Positions 16,647 to 25,472 of a stretch of DNA of 64,000 nucleotides are shown piece after piece (the first letter of the stretch is position 1; every line of letters starts with the position of its first letter). The translations under genes and the position numbers were made by a program. Origin of the DNA: Terriglobia bacterium. GTDB lineage: Bacteria; Acidobacteriota; Terriglobia; Terriglobales; Acidobacteriaceae. The DNA is taken from positions 1-64,000 of the forward strand of contig JAIQFP010000014.1 of assembly GCA_020073165.1 (NCBI GenBank), written 5' to 3'. The notes below the pieces were generated by a model. It was not told the origin of the DNA, ran no database searches, and was given only the letters and a program-made list of their open reading frames with translations.

Positions 16647-17912
16647 ATGAGAATGACAGAGCTGGCGAAGTGGATCGTGTTGACAGCTCTAGGCATCATG
16701 ACCATCGCGGTCTATCACCCAAGATATAAGCATTCCAGGATGGAGGTGCGGGGTTTCGAGACATTCGCATTAGCGCAGTCGCTTGCGGAACATCGCGGGT
16801 TCTCCGATCCGTTTCAGACTTTACCTACCGGCCCGTCGGCGCATTTCCCGCCGTTGTACCCGGCATACCTGGCGCTTGTCCTGATGGCCTTCGGAAGCGG
16901 TGCCGTTGGGTCGAATATCATCATCTGGACCGTGTTGCTACTGCTGGTGCTGCAACTGATGATGCTGCCCATCCTGGCAAAAGACCTCGGCCTGGGCTTC
17001 TGGACGGGGGTTCTGGCAGCATTGGCCTGGATCGCAGCCGGGATACCGCCGAATTTCTTCTGGGAATCCAACCTGGCTGCCGTGCTGGTGATCGGCATTG
17101 CATTCTGCATGCATGGCGCCATTTCCCGGCCGTTATCAACCAGCCAAATTCTGATCTCATCCACGCTTTGGGGAGCGCTTTTACTCCTGCAACCTGTCGC
17201 GATCGGAGTCCTTCCATTCTGGTTGCTGCTGTTACACTTTCGCTCCCAAGCGTCCCGCCTTCAAAAAATCGCGCTGGGGCTTCTGCCAATGATCTTCGTG
17301 GCGCCCTGGATTGCCCGGAACTTCGTGAGGTTTCATCAGCCGGTCTTCATCCGCGACAATCTGGGACTTGAGTTGGCAGTCTCGAACAATCCTTGTGCTT
17401 ACCCCTTGTTTGAAGACAACGATCGAAGCGGATGCTTCGCCCTGACACACCCCAACGAGAACTATGATGAGGCGCTGAAGGTTCAACAGTTGGGGGAAGT
17501 GGCGTACAACCGCGTCAGGTTGAGGGAAGCGGTCAACTGGATCACCGCGAATCCCGGGGCGTTCGCCACTTTGTCCGCGCAACGGTTTGGCGCGTTTTGG
17601 TTTCCACCCCGTTCTGAGAACAAGTCGAACGGAATCATCTGGCGGCCGTTTGTGGTGCACCTGTTCACCTTGCTCAGTATTCCTGCTCTGTTCTTTATGT
17701 GGAGGAATGCTCGTCCCGGCGCTTATGTCGTGCTGTTGTGGCTTGCGTTTTTCCCGCCGATCTACTACTTCATTCAATTCATGGACCGCTACCGCTATCC
17801 GATCTTCTGGGCAACTTTTCTCTCGGGCAGCTATTTCATCGCCGAAGTGGTTCGTGGACTACTGGCAGGCTCAAGGCAGGCTCAAGGCGAAGTCGCGAAC
17901 CGGATTCGCTGA
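16647..17912 (+). CDS. Polytopic membrane protein, GT-C glycosyltransferase-like (GT39/ArnT type)
   Basis: The 421-aa protein has about ten membrane segments. The first extracytoplasmic loop (MEVRGFETFALAQSLAEHRGF...FPPLYPAYLA) resembles GT39/ArnT/PMT-like lipid-linked sugar transferases, with an acidic residue in the RGFET segment where those enzymes keep a catalytic Asp or Glu. ATG 16647 has GAGG upstream; open frame continues to a TTG at 16611. It begins 56 bp after the 12-haem cytochrome on the same strand and is probably co-transcribed, so glycosylation of a surface component of the cluster is possible. The family assignment is moderate and the substrate unknown. Confidence 0.7.
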   Translation: MRMTELAKWIVLTALGIMTIAVYHPRYKHSRMEVRGFETFALAQSLAEHRGFSDPFQTLPTGPSAHFPPLYPAYLALVLMAFGSGAVGSNIIIWTVLLLLVLQLMMLPILAKDLGLGFWTGVLAALAWIAAGIPPNFFWESNLAAVLVIGIAFCMHGAISRPLSTSQILISSTLWGALLLLQPVAIGVLPFWLLLLHFRSQASRLQKIALGLLPMIFVAPWIARNFVRFHQPVFIRDNLGLELAVSNNPCAYPLFEDNDRSGCFALTHPNENYDEALKVQQLGEVAYNRVRLREAVNWITANPGAFATLSAQRFGAFWFPPRSENKSNGIIWRPFVVHLFTLLSIPALFFMWRNARPGAYVVLLWLAFFPPIYYFIQFMDRYRYPIFWATFLSGSYFIAEVVRGLLAGSRQAQGEVANRIR

Positions 17913-17971
17913 CGCCCGGCGAAGCCTAAGACCTGTTTCCCAGCCTCGCGCCGGCACCTCACATCTCATCG

Positions 17972-20338
17972 CTAGTCTGAGGGCAACTGGCCCGCATGGA
18001 CAGTGGCTGCCTGATCTCTTGCCCGTTGGCCATCCGCGAGTCGTCCCTGGCGGACGTACCAGTCAGCAAGTCGCAGCCAGTCGTCGGCCCTGTCGGGGCT
18101 CAGCCGCACGGTCTCTTCCTCGAACAAGACCGCACGATCAAGATTCCCCAGTGCGTTCCAGGCCATCGCGCGCCCATGGGCTAGATTGGCCATGAAGGAG
18201 TTGTCGATCGCGGCGGACCGCGAGGGCAGGCTCCTCTGCGCCCGATCGAAGGTCCGCAATGCTTCCTGCGGACGTTGCGCGTCCAGATAAGCGTAACCAA
18301 GTCGTAGCAGCGCGACACCAGGGCGAGGCAAGTACTCCGCCGCCTGCTCCCGCGCCTGGATCTCCGCCTCGAGCCTATGCTCGGCGTGATACAGGTCTGC
18401 CAGGGCCGACCAGGTTGCGGCATTCGCCTCAAGTGCGGCCGCTGCCAGGTACTGCCGTTCGGCGTCACGAAGATTGCCTGCCTCCTGCAGCAGCCTTGCG
18501 CGCAGGAAGTGAACGAAAGCGGTGTCGGAGAATATCGCCAGGGCGTTGGTCGTGGCTGCGAAAGCCTCGGACTCTCTTCCCAGTGCGTCTAAGACTGCCG
18601 CTGCGTTAGCCCACTGATTGAAGGCCTTGCTGCTACTGCCCTCCGGAACGGATGCCGGCAACGGCGCAGTCGTACAATCGATCTGCAATCGTTGAGCCAA
18701 CCTCTCGGTCTGAGGCGTGAGCCGCACAAACACCGCTGAGACTTCATCGAGATACACCACCCGCCAGGCATCGCTGGCGCAAAACTGGCGCAGCACAGGG
18801 AAGAACTGCAGGGCGTTATATCGCGCCAGCGGAACAATCATTGCATTGATGTCGTAGCGCTCCGCCGCGCTCTGCCATTCCGGAGATTGGGGTGGAGTCA
18901 GCATGAGTGCGCCGTTGCGTTGGAACAAATCCGGACCGAACGGAAGGGCGCGTCCATCGATATAGTCCTGATATTTCGGGCCCAGCCGCCAGCTAAGATA
19001 GCCGCCTTCGTTGTAGCTGTTGAATATCTGGCCGGGAATATTTTCTCGCTCGATAAATGATGTCGCGCCCTCGGGGAACCACCAGGACAGCCCGGTTCCG
19101 AATGAACCCAACTCGGTCGTTCCCAGATAGCTTCTGCCCGTTACCAGGTCGAACGACCGGACGCACGTCAGCATCGCCACGGCAACCGTCGCACCAATTG
19201 CCAGCATCGAGCGAAGGCGTGTGTCGGCCAACCGTGGCGGAACCGAACTCAACGCCGATGAGAGAACCGCTCCCGCTACAATGACCACGACAATGGCAAA
19301 CAAGGCCTGGAAGCGAATGTGCCGGATGCTCAGCAGAGCAGCACCGCTCACCAGTATCGCCGCTCCCAGCTGGCGGCGCAGCAGTGCAACCGGCACCGTC
19401 ACTACAGCAATCGCTAGCATCGTGTAAAACGCGCCGGCGGGGTTGCGGAGCGACAACCCACTGGTTGCCAACGTCCAACTTAAGCGCGCGGGAGCCCACT
19501 CAATGATCCACTGTGAGTGTTCTGCCATCACGGCGTTCTGGCGCAGCAGGGACCGGTAAACTCCCCACCCCCAAGGGTTCACCAATGTAGAGCCGAAGGT
19601 TGTCAACAACCACGGCCAGGCGCGGCGAAGCCGCTCGGCGGCCGCGTGGCGACGTTCGCGCCAGGGCATCTCCAAGGCTTCAAGCAACACGTATCCGCCC
19701 AGGAGCGCGAAGCCTGCGGCGAAACCCAGGTGCAGGTTGACCCAGGCAATCATGGAGACGGGCAGAAGCCACAGCCGGGCGTGACCGGTCTGATGCTGTT
19801 CCCAGAGCAGGGAAAGAAATGCCGCGAAGATCAGCACCGTGAACATATCGGCTCGCGGCGTGGTGTGCTGGGCGATTCGTGGAATGACGAGGATGGCCAG
19901 GCCAGCAGTAATCGCCGACCCACGTCGCAGCAGCAGGGCGACCGTTCCGGTGCACACGACTGCTCCCAGCCAGGACAGCAGTGCCCACCCTCCGAGAAGG
20001 TACGCTGCGTAGAACACAAGCCCTGATCCGACCGGATAGATCCAAGGTTGCCCTTGAGCGGTATAGGAGAAAACGTCCGTCGAGGGAATCTGGTGATGCT
20101 GTGCCACCCATCGCCCGGTCGCCAGTTGCCACCCCAGGTCGAAATCGGTCACCGTGCGCAGGCCGGCCAAGAACGCGTAGAGCAAGGCGGCCAGGCAAAG
20201 AGCCAGGAACAGGCGTTGCTGAAGGCGGGAACGTACCGCAATGTTGGGCGCAGCTCTGCCGTCGGCGTATTGCTTTCGTTCCTCGGAAGTTCCAGGCATA
20301 GGCAGGGCGCCCCGGACGATGCCCTTGTTGAAGGGCAT
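17972..20338 (-). CDS. Polytopic membrane protein with C-terminal TPR region, GT-C-like
   Basis: The 788-aa protein has a signal-anchor near residue 50, a first loop with TDFDLGWQLATGRWV (the DFD is where GT-C enzymes place catalytic acids), about ten membrane segments, then a soluble region and, from about residue 560, tetratricopeptide-like helical repeats (ALGRESEAFAATTNALAIF, GNLRDAERQYLAAAALE, RPQEALRTFDRAQ, GNLDRAVLFEEETVRL). TPRs bind partner proteins. It converges with the preceding GT-C-like gene with 59 bp between stops. ATG 20338 follows GGGGACTGGA. Function is not established; a role in surface glycan or glycoprotein synthesis is a guess from architecture. Confidence 0.75.
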   Translation of the reverse strand: MPFNKGIVRGALPMPGTSEERKQYADGRAAPNIAVRSRLQQRLFLALCLAALLYAFLAGLRTVTDFDLGWQLATGRWVAQHHQIPSTDVFSYTAQGQPWIYPVGSGLVFYAAYLLGGWALLSWLGAVVCTGTVALLLRRGSAITAGLAILVIPRIAQHTTPRADMFTVLIFAAFLSLLWEQHQTGHARLWLLPVSMIAWVNLHLGFAAGFALLGGYVLLEALEMPWRERRHAAAERLRRAWPWLLTTFGSTLVNPWGWGVYRSLLRQNAVMAEHSQWIIEWAPARLSWTLATSGLSLRNPAGAFYTMLAIAVVTVPVALLRRQLGAAILVSGAALLSIRHIRFQALFAIVVVIVAGAVLSSALSSVPPRLADTRLRSMLAIGATVAVAMLTCVRSFDLVTGRSYLGTTELGSFGTGLSWWFPEGATSFIERENIPGQIFNSYNEGGYLSWRLGPKYQDYIDGRALPFGPDLFQRNGALMLTPPQSPEWQSAAERYDINAMIVPLARYNALQFFPVLRQFCASDAWRVVYLDEVSAVFVRLTPQTERLAQRLQIDCTTAPLPASVPEGSSSKAFNQWANAAAVLDALGRESEAFAATTNALAIFSDTAFVHFLRARLLQEAGNLRDAERQYLAAAALEANAATWSALADLYHAEHRLEAEIQAREQAAEYLPRPGVALLRLGYAYLDAQRPQEALRTFDRAQRSLPSRSAAIDNSFMANLAHGRAMAWNALGNLDRAVLFEEETVRLSPDRADDWLRLADWYVRQGRLADGQRARDQAATVHAGQLPSD

Positions 20339-20526
20339 TCCAGTCCCCAAGTTAATCCCACCGGGAGTGATTACTAGCTTTATTGTCAGCGGCTTAGGCG
20401 ATGGTCTGGGGTGCCCGGCGGCGCAACCTCAGAGAGCACGACGGATTTTACCCCAGCGCCGCGTCATTTGTGCGATTCAAAGCGAGACACCGGCACCTCA
20501 ACACACTGGCCAGCCTCCAACCCTGC

Positions 20527-20988
20527 CTACTGTCGAGTCTCTGGGCCCAAGGCGGTCTCCACGCGCTTTCGTGGCGGCTCGCTGGTCTCATCGACCACAT
20601 TCGGGTGTACGCGATCCCATTCCGAGCGCAGCACCATTTCGCGGATGGAAAAACGCGTTTCGTGTCTCTCGTCGTCGATGCGAATGAGCAGTTCGTTGTT
20701 CTGGAGTCGGAACGCGGTAGTCTCAGCCAGCGGCACTATGGCGTTCGATGTCTTACCCACGATCACATACACGATTTTGTCGGCAACCAGGACGTACTCC
20801 GGGCAGAGCTCTCCGGTGTCCTGTTGGTGCGACGTACCGCTCAGCGCCGCCATGAACCCACGCGGTGCCAGCAGGCACGGCGCCATGCGCATCCTGACGA
20901 TGGTGCCGTGCTGATGAACCTTGTTCTGCGCCACCAGCAAATTCGAAAGACCGCAAACGACCAGCGACAGGAACAGCGCGCGTTTCAT
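20527..20988 (-). CDS. Small exported hypothetical protein
   Basis: The 153-aa product has a clear signal peptide (MKRALFLSLVVCGLSNLLVAQ), then a small soluble domain with TIVRMRMAPCLLAPRGFMAALSG, ELCPEYVLVADKIVYVIVGK and RLQNNELLIRIDDERHETRFSIREMVL. I do not recognise the family; the two internal Cys could pair. It starts 10 bp after the stop of the VWA gene on the same strand, with GGAGG in front, so the two form an operon and may share a surface function. Confidence 0.7.
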   Translation of the reverse strand: MKRALFLSLVVCGLSNLLVAQNKVHQHGTIVRMRMAPCLLAPRGFMAALSGTSHQQDTGELCPEYVLVADKIVYVIVGKTSNAIVPLAETTAFRLQNNELLIRIDDERHETRFSIREMVLRSEWDRVHPNVVDETSEPPRKRVETALGPETRQ

Positions 20989-20998
20989 GGGCCTCCAA

Positions 20999-21925
20999 TC
21001 AGCGGACCGCGCCCGCATAGTGATACCCGTGCCGGCAACGAAATTGCAAGTTCAGGTTACGAGTGGGCAATATGCGGACCCAGTGGAACCCCGCCATGCG
21101 GCTCGGGAGTCTGTAGGTCACGATGTAACCGGCGTGAAGATCTTCAAGCATGCCGCTCAGCACCTTGGCCGCACCGTCACGAATTGCAAAGTAACGGCCG
21201 CCCGTCTGGGCAGCCATGGCTTGCAGGGTCATAGTTCCATGCGAGGGAGATTGAGCATTTCCTAGGTCTACGGCATAGATCTGCGCCTCACTTGCCAGCA
21301 CCGCTGCGACCGCATCGCTGGTCGAATTCCTGCTGATGGTGTCCTCGCCATCGGAGAATAGGACGATCACGGGCCGGGTCGCGGAGTCATGATGCTCTGC
21401 CAGGAAATTCGCGGCGAATAGGACGGTATCGAACAGCGGCGTTTGCCCGGCCGCCGTGGCGGCAGCAAGCTGCTCCTCAGCCTGCGCACTCCGGCAGTTG
21501 CCGGCGCAGAGGATTCTCGGCTCCACGCCGCCAAACGACAGCACGGAAACATGGTCAGCTGCAATCCACGACGTCTGCGAAACCAGGTGCAGTACGTCCC
21601 CGATCTCCTGTCTAAAGCAAGGGAGGACCGATTCGCTGCTGTCCACGAGCAGAAGGACCTCGAGTCGCGTCGCGTCGGATCGGGTAAAGCTGCGGAAGTC
21701 GCGGATGATCAGCCCGTCATCGACCACCGCGAAGTCGTCTTTCTTCAGTTGAGCGACGTTTAGGTTGTGCTCGGTCGCGAAGAATGTCAGGCGGACCTCA
21801 GACACAGTGCTGTGATAGGTGGCCGGCGCAGGCTCCGCGGATTCACCTGGAGATAGCTTGCTGGATAACACCAAGAATGCCAGAAGCGTGGACCAGGGAA
21901 GCCGATGGAAGCCCATCGTCATCAT
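20999..21925 (-). CDS. Exported VWFA-domain protein of the acidobacterial type
   Basis: The 308-aa protein has an N-terminal export signal, a short beta segment with VDDGLIIRDFRSFTRSD, and a von Willebrand A domain with the metal-site motif DSSES (Asp-x-Ser-x-Ser) and FSDGEDTISRNS. The combination of a short lead domain and this VWA variant is typical of the VWFA-related family that is greatly expanded in Acidobacteria (TIGR03436 type), which supports the taxonomic reading of the window. These proteins probably mediate adhesion or protein interaction in the envelope. ATG 21925 is one of several possible starts; a GTG at 21949 is in frame. Confidence 0.85.
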   Translation of the reverse strand: MMTMGFHRLPWSTLLAFLVLSSKLSPGESAEPAPATYHSTVSEVRLTFFATEHNLNVAQLKKDDFAVVDDGLIIRDFRSFTRSDATRLEVLLLVDSSESVLPCFRQEIGDVLHLVSQTSWIAADHVSVLSFGGVEPRILCAGNCRSAQAEEQLAAATAAGQTPLFDTVLFAANFLAEHHDSATRPVIVLFSDGEDTISRNSTSDAVAAVLASEAQIYAVDLGNAQSPSHGTMTLQAMAAQTGGRYFAIRDGAAKVLSGMLEDLHAGYIVTYRLPSRMAGFHWVRILPTRNLNLQFRCRHGYHYAGAVR

Positions 21926-22063
21926 GAGGGACTCATCGGCCTGTCGCACTTAGGGGATTAGCCACAAGTGGCTGCCGGCGTTACTAACGTCACTGAGGAG
22001 TGAATGAGGCTTCGCCGAGCGGCCTGAACGGCTCTTGGGTGCGGAATGTGGGGCAGTGTGTTC

Positions 22064-22726
22064 CTAGTTGGACAGCGCCTTCGCCGGAGTTCCAGGCTTT
22101 ACCCCCGAATGCTTCTTTGCCTCTGCGATCAGCTGCAGCACCTTGTCCTTGCTTTCGTAGTTTGGGTTGGCTTGCAGCAGCTTCTCCCACGACGCCACAG
22201 CGCCATTGACATCCATCTTCCCTTGCCACTTCACTACTCCGAGATTGAACAGCGTGTTTGCCTTGTTAGGCTCGTACGAGAGTGTCTTGTTGAACTCGGC
22301 GATCGCCGTGTCGGCGTCCCCTATGTACCAGTACGCGGTTGCCATGTCGGTGCGGATATCGGTGTTGGCCGGTTGTGCTTTCAGAGAACGCTGGTAGTAG
22401 TCGATGGCGGCCGGGTACTGCTGCGCGTCGTAATAGATGTTCCCGACATTCGCCAACAGGTCGGCATTGTTCGGATCAGACTTCAGCTTCTCCAGCAGTG
22501 GTGCCGCCTGGGTGTCGGCCATTTTCTTCATCTGCTCCGGCGTGGGTTGCGCGCCGATGCCAGCGGGCGCAGAGGCGCTTGCGTTTTCCACGAGCGGCCC
22601 GGCCGCGGGAGATTGCGACCCGCGGAAAAGCCAGCCCCCGGCCACTCCGATCAGCAGGCAGATCACTGCCAGGGTGTAGGCCTGCATGCTGGTCCATTCT
22701 GGGGAGGTGTTCCTGGTGTCCGACAT
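22064..22726 (-). CDS. Membrane-anchored TPR protein (copy 2 of a tandem pair)
   Basis: The 220-aa protein has a short cytoplasmic N-terminus, one membrane anchor (TLAVICLLIGVAGGWLFRGS), a low-complexity linker, and tetratricopeptide repeats from about residue 80 (NADLLANVGNIYYDAQQYPAAIDYYQRSL, TDMATAYWYIGDADTAIAEFNKTL, TLFNLGVVKWQGK). It is a paralogue of the next gene upstream, with the same anchor motif GxLFRGSxSP and the same LLEKLKxDPxNADLL segment. Similar anchored TPR proteins include CcmH/NrfG-like factors of cytochrome c assembly, but no CcmH domain is present, so that role is not supported. It is the second gene of a two-gene operon. Confidence 0.88.
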   Translation of the reverse strand: MSDTRNTSPEWTSMQAYTLAVICLLIGVAGGWLFRGSQSPAAGPLVENASASAPAGIGAQPTPEQMKKMADTQAAPLLEKLKSDPNNADLLANVGNIYYDAQQYPAAIDYYQRSLKAQPANTDIRTDMATAYWYIGDADTAIAEFNKTLSYEPNKANTLFNLGVVKWQGKMDVNGAVASWEKLLQANPNYESKDKVLQLIAEAKKHSGVKPGTPAKALSN

Positions 22727-22760
22727 TTCCTGATGCTCCTTAAATTCTGGTTACGTCCAG

Positions 22761-23429
22761 CTAGTTCGGTTTTGCGCTCCCGACTTCGGCAATCAACTTC
22801 TCCACCTGGTTTTTCTTGCTCTCTTCGAGGTGGGGATTCGACTTCAGCAATTGCCGCCAGGCAGCCACGGCGCCGCTGCCATCCTTTTTCCCCTGCCACT
22901 TGATCACGCCCAGGTTGAACAGGGAATCGGCATTCTTCGGATCATCCTTCAACGACTGCTGCAGTTGGCCGATCGCTCCGTCCACGTCTCCCGTGTAATA
23001 GAGGCAGGATGCGAGTTCGCCGCGGGTGGCCACGTTCTTGGGATCGATCTTCAGCGCTTTATCGAAGTAGCTGGCAGCTTCCTGAAACTGGTGTGTGGAT
23101 CGATAAATGTTCGCGACACGAATCAGCAGGTCCGCGTTGCCCGGATCAGTCTTGAGTTTCTCCAGCAGCGGTCCAGCCTGCTTGTCGGACATGTGTTTCA
23201 TCTGCTCCAAGGTGGGGATTGCCTGCGGGCCTTGGGGGGCTGTTTCCGAATCGGATGTCTGCCGCACGCTGTTTGGCTCGACCGCGCTTGCCAGCTTCGG
23301 GCTCTCCGACCCGCGAAAGAGATAGCCAATCACCAGTCCGACGAGCAGGCACCCGGCGGCCATCGCGTACACGTGCCTAGCCTGCCAGTGGTCTCTCGGT
23401 GTCCCTGATTGGGTTGAGGTGTCTGCCAT
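22761..23429 (-). CDS. Membrane-anchored TPR protein (copy 1 of a tandem pair)
   Basis: The 222-aa protein has one anchor (MAAGCLLVGLVIGYLFRGSESP) followed by a linker and four TPR-like helical pairs (NADLLIRVANIYRSTHQFQEAASYFDKAL, RGELASCLYYTGDVDGAIGQLQQSL, DSLFNLGVIKWQGKKDGSGAVAAW). It is clearly related to the product of 22064-22726 over the whole length; the two arose by tandem duplication and have since diverged. The TPR face probably lies in the periplasm. Function is unknown. Confidence 0.88.
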   Translation of the reverse strand: MADTSTQSGTPRDHWQARHVYAMAAGCLLVGLVIGYLFRGSESPKLASAVEPNSVRQTSDSETAPQGPQAIPTLEQMKHMSDKQAGPLLEKLKTDPGNADLLIRVANIYRSTHQFQEAASYFDKALKIDPKNVATRGELASCLYYTGDVDGAIGQLQQSLKDDPKNADSLFNLGVIKWQGKKDGSGAVAAWRQLLKSNPHLEESKKNQVEKLIAEVGSAKPN

Positions 23430-23837
23430 TTGCTTTCGGCTCCGCGACCAATTTCCCCACAGCTTTGAGCCCGGGAGATGCTCCCAGACTCCTGTCTTGC
23501 TAAACGCATTCAGGTAGCCAAATCGCGAAGCATCAAGCCATGTTTCTCGCCATGTCTTTTCAATGACTTAGCTGCAAATCTAATACCTCAGACCCACGGT
23601 GTGCGGGACGGCTATCCGGGTTTTGCCCCAGCCTCCGCGTGATTTGGCGCGCCCCTATAGAGAAACGAGACGCTCCTCCGCAGACCTTCTCCGATCATTA
23701 CCCTCGCTAGTTCTACCTCCCGAAACTGAACTCCTCCCAAACTGACATCGTGCCTCCCTCGGTGTGGCGCAACCCTGTTCGGGGCCGCAATGTTCTCGTC
23801 TCCGGCTCCGATGTAGCTATTAGCAACGGTGCTTGGA
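23430..23837. other. Divergent intergenic region between TPR pair and hybrid kinase
   Basis: About 400 bp without a supported gene. A short hairpin GGGAG-ATG-CTCCC lies near 23474-23486. The region should carry both divergent promoters; I see no clear -35/-10 pair. Confidence 0.5.
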
Positions 23838-25442
23838 ATGGCTGGGACAGAGAACTCCGGGTCGGCGAACTCACCCCTGCAGTTGCTGCAGGAAGCCGAA
23901 GACTCGCTGCGCAAGCTCTCGCGGGCGGTTGAGCAGTCGGCGGACTTGGTAATCATTACCAACCGTGCGGGCGCCATCGAGTACGTCAATCCCGCCTTCG
24001 AGCTGCTCACCGGTTACGCGCGACGGGAGGTCCTTGGCCGCAATCCCAGCATCCTCAAGTCCGGGCAACAGCCTTTCGAGTTTTATCGCGAACTGTGGAA
24101 GACGATTCTCTCGGGCAACGTCTTTCGTGGAGTCTTTGCCAATCGGAAGAAGGACGGCGAAGTCTTTTTCCTGGAAACCACCATTACGCCGGTGCGGGAT
24201 GCCGAAGGTCGCATCACCCATTTCATCAGCAATGGTCGCGACATCACGGAGCGCCGTCACTTGGAAGCACAGCTTCTGCAGGCCCAGAAAATGGATGCGA
24301 TCGGCAAGCTGGCGGGCGGGGTGGCACATGACTTCAACAATCTCCTGATGGTGATCAGTGCTTACGCCGAACTGATGTTCGATTCCCTCGCCGCGGAAGA
24401 CCCGCTGCGCCATAACCTGCAGGAGATTCTGACCGCTTCCCGTCGCGCCGCCGACCTTACCCGCCAGCTGCTGGCCTTCAGCCGCAAACAAATGCAATCC
24501 CTGCAGCTTCTCGACTTGAACGCTGTCATCGAGGAGATTGGCAAGATGCTACCGCGCCTCATCGGCGAGGACATTCAACTCGAGGTGGTAGAAGGTCCAG
24601 ATCTGGGCAGTGTGCGCGCCGATCCGGTGCAGATCGAGCAGGTAGTCATGAACCTGGCGGCCAATGCCCGCGACGCTATGCCGGGTGGCGGCAAGCTTAC
24701 CATCGAAACCGCACGGATGCACCTGGACGAAGCCTACGCGCAGCACCATTCCATTGTGCCGCCCGGCGACTACGTGCTGTTGTCGGTGACCGACTCGGGA
24801 CAGGGCATCGCCCCAGAACATTTGGCCCACATCTTCGAACCCTTCTACACCACCAAGGAAGCAGGCGAAGGCACCGGACTTGGCCTGGCCACGGTGTATG
24901 GCATCGTCAAACAGAGCGGGGGTTTCATCTGGGTCTATAGCGAGCCCGGGTTGGGGACCACCTTCAAGATCTACCTGCCCTGCATCCGGCAGAGGACTGC
25001 TATCACTCCCACCTGCAAGAGCGTGGAAAGCTGCCCGCGGGGCAGCGAGACCATCCTGCTGGTCGAGGATGAAGCCGCCGTGCGGCAGTCAACGTACGAG
25101 TTCCTCACGCGCAGCGGTTACACGGTCCTGGAAGCCAAGAACGGCGAGGACGGGCTGCACATCGCCCGGGAGTATCTGGGCCCGATTCACCTGATGGTGA
25201 CTGACGTAGTCATGCCGTATCTGGGTGGCGCGCAGCTGGCGGAGCAACTTGCCGCTGAGCGCCCCCACATGAAGGTGATGTTTGTGTCCGGCTATGCCGA
25301 AAGCACGATCTTGCGCCACGGCGTGTTGGATGTGCGCACGCGTTTCCTGCAGAAGCCTTTCGGGCTGAAGATGCTGGCGAGCAAAATTCGGGAGCTCCTG
25401 GAAACCCAGGCTTCTGCGGCCACTTCCAGCTCTTCTGGCTAG
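23838..25442 (+). CDS. PAS-containing hybrid histidine kinase with C-terminal receiver
   Basis: The 534-aa soluble protein has a PAS domain (about 25-130, SADLVIITNRAGAIEYVNPAFELLTGY), a PAC segment (FISNGRDITERRHLEAQL), HisKA with AGGVAHDFNNLL, an ATPase domain (NLAANARDAMPGGG, DSGQGIAPEHL, GTGLGLATVYGIV) and a receiver (ETILLVEDEAAVRQ...HLMVTDVVMP...FLQKPF). The H-D-F-N-N box marks the family common in soil bacteria and often linked to sensory or oxygen/redox control. No membrane segment is present, so it senses a cytoplasmic signal. It is an orphan with no adjacent output regulator. ATG 23838 was preferred over GTG 23829. Confidence 0.93.
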   Translation: MAGTENSGSANSPLQLLQEAEDSLRKLSRAVEQSADLVIITNRAGAIEYVNPAFELLTGYARREVLGRNPSILKSGQQPFEFYRELWKTILSGNVFRGVFANRKKDGEVFFLETTITPVRDAEGRITHFISNGRDITERRHLEAQLLQAQKMDAIGKLAGGVAHDFNNLLMVISAYAELMFDSLAAEDPLRHNLQEILTASRRAADLTRQLLAFSRKQMQSLQLLDLNAVIEEIGKMLPRLIGEDIQLEVVEGPDLGSVRADPVQIEQVVMNLAANARDAMPGGGKLTIETARMHLDEAYAQHHSIVPPGDYVLLSVTDSGQGIAPEHLAHIFEPFYTTKEAGEGTGLGLATVYGIVKQSGGFIWVYSEPGLGTTFKIYLPCIRQRTAITPTCKSVESCPRGSETILLVEDEAAVRQSTYEFLTRSGYTVLEAKNGEDGLHIAREYLGPIHLMVTDVVMPYLGGAQLAEQLAAERPHMKVMFVSGYAESTILRHGVLDVRTRFLQKPFGLKMLASKIRELLETQASAATSSSSG

Positions 25443-25472
25443 TCCCGCGGCACCCCTCCAACGCCGTGCGAG

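Noticed and set aside
22064-23429. TPR pair as CcmH/CcmI-type cytochrome maturation factors
   Set aside because: No CcmH Cys motif or CcmI-type N-terminal pair of membrane segments; the window uses System II, not System I.
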